This document shows positions 9,631-18,217 of a stretch of DNA of 64,000 nt, piece after piece; the first letter of the stretch is position 1, and the number at the start of each line of letters is the position of its first letter. The stretch lies in the NCBI GenBank assembly GCA_002695905.1, contig NZQM01000129.1, forward strand, positions 30,960-94,959, written 5' to 3'. The notes under the pieces were generated by a model, which saw nothing but the letters and a program-made list of their open reading frames with translations, was not told the DNA's origin and ran no database searches. The position numbers and the translations under genes are program-made. This stretch comes from Parvibaculum sp. Its GTDB lineage: Bacteria > Pseudomonadota > Alphaproteobacteria > Parvibaculales > Parvibaculaceae.

Positions 9631-10539
9631 TCAGCTGACCTTTGTGTCAGGCCAGAGCCAGGCAGCACCCCGGACACCGCTTGAGGCACCGTGAGCGTTT
9701 GGCTTTAGTTCTGTAACAACGGTGTCTGAGAAGACATGCGCGCCCCACTTTTCAGGAACGAGCGTATAAAGCTGGTCGATCCCCGAGAGGCCACCGCCAA
9801 GCACGATCACATTTGGGTCCAGGATGTTGATCACACCAGCGAGTGCGCGGGCTAGGCGGTCTGCATATCGTTCGATAAGCGCTTGAGCTTCTTCCTGGCC
9901 TGACCGGGAGGCTTTGGCTATTTCCAATGCACTGAGGCCCGAGAGGCTGTCGGAGGTCGCTTGCTGTTCCAATGATGGTCCTGACAACCAGGTTTCGATG
10001 CAGCCTGTTTTGCCGCAATAACATTCGGGGCCAGGGATTTCGGTGCTCTCAGGCCAGGGAAGGGCGTTGTGGCCCCATTCTCCTGCAATGGCGTTCGGAC
10101 CTGAGACCGGCTTCCCATCAATCACGATACCACCGCCTACGCCTGTCCCGAGGATGACCCCGAATACTGACGCCTGGCCAGCACCTGCGCCATCGACAGC
10201 CTCCGAAAGAGCGAAGCAGTCAGCGTCGTTTGCGAGGTGCACCGGCCTTTTCAGGGCGGCTTCGAGGTCTTTGTCGAAGGGTTTGCCGATCAACCAGGTA
10301 GAGTTCGCATTTTTGATGAGTCTGGTCGCAGGCGACACAGTTCCCGGTATGCCGATGCCGACGGGCAACGACCCGGGTGCCTGACGGCTGATATCATCGA
10401 CAAGGTCACAGATCGCCAACACGGTTTTCTCGTAGTCTCCGCGTGGCGTCGCGACACGTTTGCGGTCGACGATATTGCCATTCTGATCCATCAAGATGGC
10501 TTCGATTTTCGTCCCGCCAAGGTCGACCCCTAATCGCAT
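9631..10539 (-). CDS. ROK family sugar kinase
   Basis: 302 aa; [17 protein letters not shown], Zn motif [15 protein letters not shown]. Confidence 0.9.
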   Translation of the reverse strand: MRLGVDLGGTKIEAILMDQNGNIVDRKRVATPRGDYEKTVLAICDLVDDISRQAPGSLPVGIGIPGTVSPATRLIKNANSTWLIGKPFDKDLEAALKRPVHLANDADCFALSEAVDGAGAGQASVFGVILGTGVGGGIVIDGKPVSGPNAIAGEWGHNALPWPESTEIPGPECYCGKTGCIETWLSGPSLEQQATSDSLSGLSALEIAKASRSGQEEAQALIERYADRLARALAGVINILDPNVIVLGGGLSGIDQLYTLVPEKWGAHVFSDTVVTELKPNAHGASSGVRGAAWLWPDTKVS

Positions 10540-10551
10540 GGACTGTCCCTC

Positions 10552-11235
10552 CTAGAACCCCTGCGCGGCAAGTTCTGCTTCCATAAAGGCCTGTGCGTCG
10601 GGCCAATGGCTCGAATGGAAGTGGCTGTGCTCAGAAGGGGGCAGAAGTTTAGCAAGCCGCTTGTCTGCGATGAAATGCAGTCTGCAGCTCTCCTCGTGGG
10701 ACTCTGCAACGGATTTCAGATTGTGTGGAATGTCGTCGAGAAAAAAGACCGGCGCCTTGAAAGCGTCTGCAATGTGGCTCACGGCTGGGCCCTTGAGTCC
10801 TTTATTGGCGATAACAGGATAGTTCATGCCCTGGCGGGTAAGACTTTCAGCCCTGGCGTCCCGTTGTGCAGCGGGCACATTGGTCAAGACAATGATTTGT
10901 GCGCGGCTGGAAAGGGCATTCAGCGCATCGGCTGCATGGTCGACTGCGGGCAGATTTCCTGCTTCAGCCTTGAAAAAGCCAGAGAGAAGGTTTGGGGTCT
11001 CTTCAATGGGAACAGGTTCGCCGGTTTCTTTGTGTTTGATGTTGCCGGACAGAGCGAAGGTCTGGAGATCTAGCCAGAGACCTTGGCCATCAAGATAGCG
11101 CTCGAGGCCCGCCACGAACTGAAGCAGGACTTCGTCAGCATCGGAGATGATGAGAGGCTGGGTTGGATCCAGATTGAGTTCATTGAGGGCGTCGCGGACG
11201 CCTGTGTCCAATTCCGATGGTGAGCTCATGTCCAA
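10552..11235 (-). CDS. HAD superfamily hydrolase-like protein
   Basis: 227 aa; 'IISDADEVLLQF', 'IIVLTNVP', 'FLDDIPHNLKSV'. Confidence 0.75.
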   Translation of the reverse strand: MDMSSPSELDTGVRDALNELNLDPTQPLIISDADEVLLQFVAGLERYLDGQGLWLDLQTFALSGNIKHKETGEPVPIEETPNLLSGFFKAEAGNLPAVDHAADALNALSSRAQIIVLTNVPAAQRDARAESLTRQGMNYPVIANKGLKGPAVSHIADAFKAPVFFLDDIPHNLKSVAESHEESCRLHFIADKRLAKLLPPSEHSHFHSSHWPDAQAFMEAELAAQGF

Positions 11236-11516
11236 TGTACCTCTTCGCCGCCCGGGAGAGAGCGTCTCGCGAGGCCTGGCATTTCAGGCTCGATGCTGGC
11301 TGCCTCGCAAAATGCCAGGAGTCTTGCTTCGTCGCCCATGAGGAAATCGAGAACGCCGCCCAGGAGGGCCGGATCTGTGGCCTGGGTCTTTAGTTCATCA
11401 ACTGCGAGGCCGGTTTGGGCGAGAAATGCACCTAAAAGGTCGTCGTCTGCAGCGATATGGGTGAGGGCTTGAAGGGCGACCGCTTCGGCGGCCTCGGGGG
11501 ACAGGGGTGTGTGCAT
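11226..11516 (-). CDS. DUF3572 family protein
   Basis: 96 aa; 'AEAVALQALTHIAADDDLLGAFLAQTGL', overlaps HAD gene start. Confidence 0.8.
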   Translation of the reverse strand: MHTPLSPEAAEAVALQALTHIAADDDLLGAFLAQTGLAVDELKTQATDPALLGGVLDFLMGDEARLLAFCEAASIEPEMPGLARRSLPGGEEVHWT

Positions 11517-11713
11517 TTTCTTTTTGAAACCAAATATTTATGAAGTGCTGGTCAAGTAAGGATATTGGCGGATATCCCCCAAATCTTAAAGGATTGGTTA
11601 AGGATATTGAGGTCAGATGGGAGACTGAAAAGTCGTTCCTTTTTTGTGTCACAAGCTGCCTCCGCCCGGCAGCGCTGCTTATTTTAGCAGGTAGAGTATG
11701 GGGTGTTGGAGTT

Positions 11714-12088
11714 ATGAAAGCGATGTCGAAAACGGTTCTTATCGTTGAAGACAATGAGCTCAATATGAAGCTCTTTCACGATCTTCTCGATGCGCACGGA
11801 TATCAGACCCTTCAAACGAAGGATGGTATTGAAGCGCTGGAAATCGCTCGATCCAACCATCCTGATTTGATTCTGATGGACATCCAACTGCCAGAAGTCT
11901 CTGGCCTTGAGGTCACTAAGTGGATCAAGGAAGATGACAATCTGCGGGAAATCCCTGTTGTTGCCGTTACCGCGTTTGCGATGAAGGGCGATGAAGAGAA
12001 GATTCGGGAAGGCGGATGTGAAGCTTATATTGCGAAACCGATCTCGGTGACGCAGTTCCTGGAAACGGTTCAACGTTTTTTGGGGTAA
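11714..12088 (+). CDS. divK: Response regulator DivK
   Basis: [39 protein letters not shown]...[22 protein letters not shown]; directly followed by pleD. Confidence 0.92.
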   Translation: MKAMSKTVLIVEDNELNMKLFHDLLDAHGYQTLQTKDGIEALEIARSNHPDLILMDIQLPEVSGLEVTKWIKEDDNLREIPVVAVTAFAMKGDEEKIREGGCEAYIAKPISVTQFLETVQRFLG

Positions 12089-12091
12089 GTC

Positions 12092-13459
12092 GTGACCGCC
12101 CGAGTTCTCATTGTTGATGATATTCCAGCCAACCTGAAGCTCTTGGAGGCAAAGCTAACGGCTGAATATTTCGATGTCATTCAGGCACCGGATGGGCCAA
12201 CTGCTATTGAGATGGCGCAGAGTGAGCAGCCGGACATTGTTCTGCTTGATGTTATGATGCCCGGTATGGATGGCTATGAGGTTTGTGCGCGTCTGAAACA
12301 GCTTCCTGAAACGCGCCATATTCCTATTGTTATGGTGACTGCACTCGACCAACAATCCGACAGAGTCAAAGGTCTGGAGAGCGGCGCGGACGATTTTCTT
12401 ACCAAACCGATCAACGATATTGCCTTGTTTGCCAGGGTCAAAAGCCTCGTGCGCTTGAAAACCCTGACAGATGAGCTGCGTATGCGTGAGTCCACCGGCC
12501 AGCGGATTGGTGGAATAGATTCAGCCGCCAGTGATCTACCAAGTGACAGGGGTGGACGGTGCCTTGTGGTCGATGACCGAGAGCGTCAGCGCGCCCGTTT
12601 ATGCGAGATGCTGAGTGAGCAGCACGAGGTTACGGTCGCTGAAAGCTCAGCAGACCTCATGGAACGAGCTGCAAGCGACGCGTATGATCTCGTCCTCATT
12701 TCCCTGTCGCTCAAGGAGGAGGACGGTCTGCGGCTTTGTTCGCAGATGCGCTCCCTAGATGCGACGCGCCAAACACCTATTCTTGCGATGGTGGAAGAAG
12801 GCGATATGGACAGGCTGGTTCGCGCCTTGGATATGGGTGTGAATGACTATCTGATGAGGCCGGTTGAGCGCAACGAGCTTATGGCTCGGTGTCGTACCCA
12901 GTTGCGTCGTAAACGCTACCAGGACCAGCTCAAAGACAATTTCCAACGCAGTCTTGAAATGGCATTCACAGACTCGCTGACCGGTCTCTACAACCGCCGA
13001 TATATGACGAACCACCTGACAACTTTGGTGGAAGAGGGAGCTCATAGCGGAAAGCCACTCTCGCTCATGTTGCTTGATATCGACTATTTCAAAGCGGTGA
13101 ACGATACCTATGGTCATGGTGCTGGTGACGAGGTCCTGAAAGAATTCGGCCGCCGGATTTCGGACAATGTGCGCGGTATCGACCTTGCTTGTAGGCTGGG
13201 CGGAGAAGAGTTTGTGGTGATCATGCCTGATACTGACTCGGATACGGCGATTGCTGTTGCTGAACGTCTGCGCTCCCGCATGGCTGAACGGCCTTTTAAG
13301 ACGGAAGTCGAGCAAGCCATTGAAGTGACTGTAAGCATTGGTCTGGCCGGGGCGATCTGGCCCTATGACAGCGCCGAGGCGTTGCTGGAGCGCGCTGATC
13401 AGGCGCTCTATAAGGCGAAACGGGATGGCCGCAACCGGGTCAACACTGAAGCGGCGTGA
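12092..13459 (+). CDS. pleD: PleD two-receiver diguanylate cyclase response regulator (GTG start)
   Basis: 455 aa REC-REC-GGDEF; DVMMPGMDGYEVC, RGID I-site, RLGGEEFVVIMP. Confidence 0.95.
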   Translation: MTARVLIVDDIPANLKLLEAKLTAEYFDVIQAPDGPTAIEMAQSEQPDIVLLDVMMPGMDGYEVCARLKQLPETRHIPIVMVTALDQQSDRVKGLESGADDFLTKPINDIALFARVKSLVRLKTLTDELRMRESTGQRIGGIDSAASDLPSDRGGRCLVVDDRERQRARLCEMLSEQHEVTVAESSADLMERAASDAYDLVLISLSLKEEDGLRLCSQMRSLDATRQTPILAMVEEGDMDRLVRALDMGVNDYLMRPVERNELMARCRTQLRRKRYQDQLKDNFQRSLEMAFTDSLTGLYNRRYMTNHLTTLVEEGAHSGKPLSLMLLDIDYFKAVNDTYGHGAGDEVLKEFGRRISDNVRGIDLACRLGGEEFVVIMPDTDSDTAIAVAERLRSRMAERPFKTEVEQAIEVTVSIGLAGAIWPYDSAEALLERADQALYKAKRDGRNRVNTEAA

Positions 13460-13754
13460 AGTCTAACTCTTCTTGTCGTGCGTGTGAAACGCCCTTTTAT
13501 GTCAGGCTGTTCGCCAAAAACTCTCATTGTTAACCTTAATTTTTTATTATAATCCAATGCCTTAGGGGTAGGTTCTCTACCGATTCTTCATGTTCGGTCA
13601 GGGCTGTGCTATAGTTTCTTTTCACCATAGTGTGACGGTTGGCGGCCGCAAAATCTGGCATGCTCTGCGTAAGGCAAGCTGGGGGTTTCCACTGACGACA
13701 TAGTTTGTTCTCGCGTGTGCCTGGGTCCGCCGCATCTCCTGGGTCCGCGGGACC

Positions 13755-13821
13755 GGCCGATCGGGGCGTGGTAGGAGTGGCCTCCTCTGTTACGTCACGT
13801 GTTCGATCGGCCACCCTTTTT
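13755..13821 (+). terminator. Structured element with U-tract: terminator or 3' end of a small RNA
   Basis: Perfect 9-bp inverted repeat GGCCGATCG (13755-13763)/CGATCGGCC (13804-13812), inner AGGAG/CTCCT hairpin, then T5 at 13817-13821. Confidence 0.5.
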
Positions 13822-13834
13822 CGATATTTCAGAC

Positions 13835-14497
13835 TTAGAGCGCTGGGCGAAGAAGCTTGTGAACCTCGCGCATGTCATTACAGATGAGATGGCAGAGTTC
13901 TGCAATCTCATCTGCGGGCTGCTTAAGCGACGGGATCATAATTGGAATAGCGCCCGCGCCGTGGGCTGAGCAAATGCCGGCTTCGGTGTCTTCCATTGCC
14001 ATACAACGCTCAGGAGCGACGGAGAGGGCTGCTGCTGCCTTCTGGAAGGGTTCTGGGTGCGGTTTCCCTTGGTCCACATCGTCTCTAGTGATGACGTGAC
14101 TGAAAAAGTCTCGGAGGCCCGCTGTCGAAAGATACGCCTCAGCACTTTTGCGTGTTGCTGAGGTTGCGACGGCAAGGGGGGTCCCATTCGCTGTCAGGTC
14201 ATGCAGCAAATCCAAGACACCAGGCATGACCGGCACATGCTCCTGCAGCCGTTCGTTCAAGCGAGCTCGATATTCGGCAGCAAACACATCTAAATTGAAG
14301 CCAGTGCCGAACGTGTCTTGCACTAACCGGTGGCAGTCAATTGTTGGGCGGCCAAGCATCTGATGCCACAGGTCCTGCGTCAGCTCGAAACCCTGGAGGT
14401 CGGCCGCGCGGACCCATTCCTCCAAATATGCGCTTTCAGTGTCGATGAGGGTGCCATCCATGTCGAACAGCACAGCGTCGAATGAGGCGAGGGCCAT
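13835..14497 (-). CDS. HAD family phosphatase (beta-phosphoglucomutase-like)
   Basis: 220 aa; LFDMDGTLIDTE, AVATSA, ITRDDVDQGKPHPEPF, MEDTEAG. Confidence 0.9.
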   Translation of the reverse strand: MALASFDAVLFDMDGTLIDTESAYLEEWVRAADLQGFELTQDLWHQMLGRPTIDCHRLVQDTFGTGFNLDVFAAEYRARLNERLQEHVPVMPGVLDLLHDLTANGTPLAVATSATRKSAEAYLSTAGLRDFFSHVITRDDVDQGKPHPEPFQKAAAALSVAPERCMAMEDTEAGICSAHGAGAIPIMIPSLKQPADEIAELCHLICNDMREVHKLLRPAL

Positions 14498-14530
14498 CGG
14501 TCAAAGCTCTTGGATTTCAGAAATGGGGCA

Positions 14531-14560
14531 AAAGAAAAGGCAGGCGCGATGGCCTGCCTT
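14531..14560 (-). terminator. Rho-independent terminator of rpmG
   Basis: Perfect 9-bp stem AAGGCAGGC/GCCTGCCTT with 6-nt loop; TTTTCTTTT follows on the minus strand. Confidence 0.75.
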
Positions 14561-14595
14561 GTTCATTGTATCGACCTTTGAGAGGCCGACCAAAA

Positions 14596-14763
14596 TCATT
14601 TGATCTTGGTTTCCTTGAATTCTACATGCTTGCGAACGACGGGGTCGTATTTTTTGACGACCATTTTTTCAGTCATGGTCCGCGCGTTTTTCTTGGCTAC
14701 GTAGTAGAAGCCTGTGCCAGCTGTGCTTTCCAGCTTGATCTTGATCGTGGTTGGCTTCGCCAT
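14596..14763 (-). CDS. rpmG: 50S ribosomal protein L33
   Basis: [55 protein letters not shown] (55 aa). Confidence 0.97.
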   Translation of the reverse strand: MAKPTTIKIKLESTAGTGFYYVAKKNARTMTEKMVVKKYDPVVRKHVEFKETKIK

Positions 14764-14882
14764 CACCAAATCCTCAAATAAAACAGGCGCTTGGTAGATT
14801 CCGGCGCCCTTGAAAAAGTTGCCGCAGACTAACCAGCGGGACGGAGAAGTCAAGGGCTCGAAAACCTGCCCGTTTTGAGCGC

Positions 14883-16073
14883 TCAATCCAGCTTTTCTGT
14901 GGATTCCCGGCCTGACCAGCGCCAACCCACAACCAGCAGATAGATGCCGCTAATGGCTGCCATAGCGATGGCCAGTCCATGTGGGTCCCAAATGTCCATG
15001 GCTGCTCCTGCTATTGGAGGTCCAAGCAAACCTCCTGTTGAGAACATGAGTACGAAAGCGGAGTTTGCCGCAGCAAGGTCTGCGCCTTTAAAGCGCTCGC
15101 CAAGCAGCGCCAGGCCAACAGTGTACATACCGACAACCACGCCGCCGAAGATGAAGAGGCTTGGCAGAAAAATCCATATGTTCTGGGAGACGACCGGGAG
15201 AAGGGCGGTGCCGGCAAAGCCGAAGCCTGCGCAGATGAGGAGCACTGTGCGCCTGTCGAACCGGTCCGACGCCAGACCAATCGGTATCTGAAAGATAACA
15301 TTCCCAGCTGCGAAAATTGTTAGGATGAGAGCCGCCAGGTTCTCAGTCAGGCCGACCCTGAGAGCGTAAATGGGCAGCATGTTGAACATGTTGGTCTCAG
15401 TCGCGCCGTAGACGAGACCCGCAAGGGTGGCAGCAGGTGCAACCGTCAGAAACGCCAGCAAGCCATGGTTTGGCTTTTCAGTCACCTGAGGAGCGAGCTT
15501 TCGCGCCAAGATGATCGGAATGGCAGACAGGAGCGTCAGCAAACTCACGATAAGAAACGGTGTCAAACCGTCTGGTCCGATGGTGAGCAAAACGAGTGGA
15601 CCGACAGCAAAGCCAGCGGACAGGATAGTACCATAAATGCCAATCAGGAAGCCGCGGTTCTTGTCGTTTGCGAGCTGGTTGATCCAAAACTCACTCACGA
15701 CAAAGAGGCCAGTGAGTGCCAATCCGTTGATGAAGCGCAGCGGAAACCAGATCCAGATGTTGTTAAAAACGAAGTAGAGCGGCATGCAGAGTGCTGATGT
15801 TGCAAGGCAGATCAGTAAAAAGGACCCGGTTGAGATGCGTCGGAGCAAGGGCGCTATGAAAGGCGTCACTGCCAAGGTCGCAAGCGAGGGCATTGCGGTG
15901 TTCAGGCCAATGAGTGTGCTGGAGACTCCCTGACGTTCGAGAAGGATGGCCAGAAGCGGAATGGATACGCCCATGCCGATGCCCACCGCAGTGATGCAGG
16001 CGATGACTGCGGCAAGGCTGATGGTCCGTTCGCGCGGTGTCAGGTCTTTCGCCATTTCAGCGATATCAGCCAT
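14883..16073 (-). CDS. MFS transporter
   Basis: 396 aa, ~12 hydrophobic segments; '[14 protein letters not shown]' loop. Confidence 0.9.
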   Translation of the reverse strand: MADIAEMAKDLTPRERTISLAAVIACITAVGIGMGVSIPLLAILLERQGVSSTLIGLNTAMPSLATLAVTPFIAPLLRRISTGSFLLICLATSALCMPLYFVFNNIWIWFPLRFINGLALTGLFVVSEFWINQLANDKNRGFLIGIYGTILSAGFAVGPLVLLTIGPDGLTPFLIVSLLTLLSAIPIILARKLAPQVTEKPNHGLLAFLTVAPAATLAGLVYGATETNMFNMLPIYALRVGLTENLAALILTIFAAGNVIFQIPIGLASDRFDRRTVLLICAGFGFAGTALLPVVSQNIWIFLPSLFIFGGVVVGMYTVGLALLGERFKGADLAAANSAFVLMFSTGGLLGPPIAGAAMDIWDPHGLAIAMAAISGIYLLVVGWRWSGRESTEKLD

Positions 16074-16084
16074 TCATCTTCCTG

Positions 16085-16768
16085 TTAGCGGGCTTTAGAT
16101 TCAAGGACTCTGGGTTTCTCGTTCAGGTAACAATAAAGTGGGGGAAGGGCCCGGGGATTACCTTCGGCTGAATTTTTAAGCTCGGTGAGCACAAATTCTG
16201 TGACGTCGATAACCGGCAGTTTCAGGGCCTCGGAAAGCGGGTACCAGTCAATCTCGCTCAGTTCTCCGCTGCCTTTCAGCGTGCCTGTCAGGGCTGCTGA
16301 GTCTGCTTTGAAAAAGCGCGCATGAAAGCGGATCGGACTCATTGTCGGTGTGATCGCGCGGGCCATGAAAGAGACGTGGTGAAGTGCCGGTGCTAATCCC
16401 ATCTCTCGGAATTGCCCCCAGGTTTCCCCAGTGGTCGGGCCAATATCCCCTTTGTCGGCAAGCAGCATGCCAGTCTCTTCAAACGTTTCCCTGACAGCGG
16501 CCATGGCCAGCGCCAGGGTTTTTGCCTTTGAGGCTCCGGTATGTCCAAGGCTTGGATCGCTGGGCAAGGTTGTTGCTGGATGGGCTTCATGGTCATGAGG
16601 ATCGAGCTTACCGCCTGGAAACACAAAAGCGTCCGGAATGAAGCTCATTTTTGCGTGGCGCTTACCCATAAGGATTCGCGGTTCTGGACCTGTTTCGTCA
16701 ACAAGCACAAGAGAGGCGGCATCACGAGGTTTTACCGGTTTTCCAGTATTTGGGGTGGGCGCATTCAT
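16085..16768 (-). CDS. NUDIX hydrolase
   Basis: Nudix box ending AVRETFEETGMLL; 'PRILMGKRHAKMSFIPDAFVFPGGKLD'. Confidence 0.88.
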   Translation of the reverse strand: MNAPTPNTGKPVKPRDAASLVLVDETGPEPRILMGKRHAKMSFIPDAFVFPGGKLDPHDHEAHPATTLPSDPSLGHTGASKAKTLALAMAAVRETFEETGMLLADKGDIGPTTGETWGQFREMGLAPALHHVSFMARAITPTMSPIRFHARFFKADSAALTGTLKGSGELSEIDWYPLSEALKLPVIDVTEFVLTELKNSAEGNPRALPPLYCYLNEKPRVLESKAR

Positions 16769-17556
16769 AGAATGTCTCTGACTGGGTTTGCACCGCGAAA
16801 ATGGACGAAGGGGACAGGTCGTTTTGCTTGTGCAGGTTTTGGCAGTTCTAACCGTTCCTGCATCTCGCCCAAAATCATCCGGGTGATGTTGGGAAGGTCC
16901 AGATCAAACGCTTCGTTGATTTCCAGCCAATGTAGTTCCAACAGTTCACCAGACGCGCGATCGGTATCATGCAGGTCGCCCTGGATCTGATCCGCGTCGA
17001 TCATAAAGAAACGTGTGTCAAAGCGGCGGTTGCGATAGGGCGGTGTGATGGCGCGGGCGATGAAGTCCACGGCTGAAAGGTCGGGCGCGACATGTTCATT
17101 GTAGTAGGCCTGCCATTCGGGATTGCGGGTCTGAAAAGGCTCGCTCACCTTTTTGCCAATCACGAGGCCTGTTTCTTCGAAAGTCTCTCTGATCGCCGCC
17201 ATTGCAAGGCCACGGGCTTTGTTGGGGCTGGGCGTACCGCGCATGCGGTCGAGCAAACGGCGTTCGACAGGTGCGCGCAGACCTTTGTGCGCTTTCACCC
17301 GGCTGTCTGCGGCGTCCATTCTCCCACCCGGAAAGACAAATTTGTTGGGCATGAATTTGTGCCCCGCGGCGCGTTTCCCCATGAGGATGCGTGGTTTTAC
17401 GGCGTCTCGCCGAACGATGATGAGGGTCGCTGCTTCTTTAGGGCGCACCGCTGGTGCTTTATCGTGTCGGTATTCCTGGTTGCGTGCTTCTTTGGGGTCA
17501 AATGCGCCCGTTGCTGTTTTGCTGCTTTTTTTGTTGGTCGCCATGACCCCCTCCAC
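16765..17556 (-). CDS. NUDIX hydrolase (tandem paralogue)
   Basis: Nudix box AIRETFEETGLVI; 'PRILMGKRAAGHKFMPNKFVFPGGRMD'. Confidence 0.88.
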   Translation of the reverse strand: MEGVMATNKKSSKTATGAFDPKEARNQEYRHDKAPAVRPKEAATLIIVRRDAVKPRILMGKRAAGHKFMPNKFVFPGGRMDAADSRVKAHKGLRAPVERRLLDRMRGTPSPNKARGLAMAAIRETFEETGLVIGKKVSEPFQTRNPEWQAYYNEHVAPDLSAVDFIARAITPPYRNRRFDTRFFMIDADQIQGDLHDTDRASGELLELHWLEINEAFDLDLPNITRMILGEMQERLELPKPAQAKRPVPFVHFRGANPVRDIL

Positions 17557-17561
17557 ACGTG

Positions 17562-17587
17562 AAAAAGGCGCGACCGGCGGTCACGCC
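17562..17587 (-). terminator. Rho-independent terminator after DUF983 gene
   Basis: Minus strand GGCGTGACC-GCC-GGTCGCGCC followed by TTTTTC. Confidence 0.7.
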
Positions 17588-17660
17588 CTTACCATCAATG
17601 TGCCTTTTGCGCCTGAGTCTGTCCAGATAGGCGTGCGACCCCAGCGGAACGCTGCGTCTG

Positions 17661-18056
17661 CTAGTCTTCCTGGCCACCAAAGCCATGCATTCTGACCGCC
17701 CATTGCATGCCGACTACGGTACCCTTGGTAATGGGCAGGATGGTGAGGGTGAGCGCCAATGTCAGCGGCCCCCAGATGGCAGCATGGACCCAGACGTCAG
17801 GTCGATAGGACATTTCAATCCAGAGCATGGCAGGGACAACCATGTGGCCGACGATGAAGATGGTGAAATAGGGCGGGGCGTCGTCCGCGCGGTGGTGATG
17901 GAGTTCTTCGCCGCATTGACTGCAATTGTCAGTGATTTTCAGATATTTCCGGAATATCTGTCCCTCGCCACAAGACGGGCATTTGAAGGCAGCACCTCTG
18001 CGGATGGACCGCCAGACTGAACGAGGTTCGTCTGCCGTATCTGCAATACTTGTCAT
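17661..18056 (-). CDS. DUF983 family membrane protein
   Basis: 131 aa; 'RRGAAFKCPSCGEGQIFRKYLKITDNCSQCGEELHHHRADDAPPYFTIF'. Confidence 0.9.
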   Translation of the reverse strand: MTSIADTADEPRSVWRSIRRGAAFKCPSCGEGQIFRKYLKITDNCSQCGEELHHHRADDAPPYFTIFIVGHMVVPAMLWIEMSYRPDVWVHAAIWGPLTLALTLTILPITKGTVVGMQWAVRMHGFGGQED

Positions 18057-18170
18057 GGGTTTTCTCCGACCGACCGTGGAGACGATAACATGATTTTCTT
18101 AAAGGGTTTTGCACATGTGGCAGGGTGACGCTTGGCAAGCTTGCGTCGGGTCTGTCAGTTCTTTTGATCG

Positions 18171-18217
18171 CATTTCCGGACGGAAAACCGGTTCCCACTT
18201 TTCCTGGAAATGCTCTA
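18171..18217 (-). repeat. Dispersed palindromic element, copy B
   Basis: CATTTCCGGACGGAAAA-ccggttcccac-TTTTCCTGGAAATGCTCTA on plus strand; same 11-nt loop pattern as copy A. Confidence 0.7.

Noticed and set aside
11545-11570. Possible CtrA box (TTAA...TTAA) upstream of divK
   Set aside because: Spacing is 8 nt (TTAAAGGATTGGTTAA), not the consensus 7.
13536-13814. 92-aa minus ORF in the pleD/HAD intergenic gap
   Set aside because: Composition looks non-coding and it spans the structured inverted repeats; the RNA/terminator interpretation is preferred.
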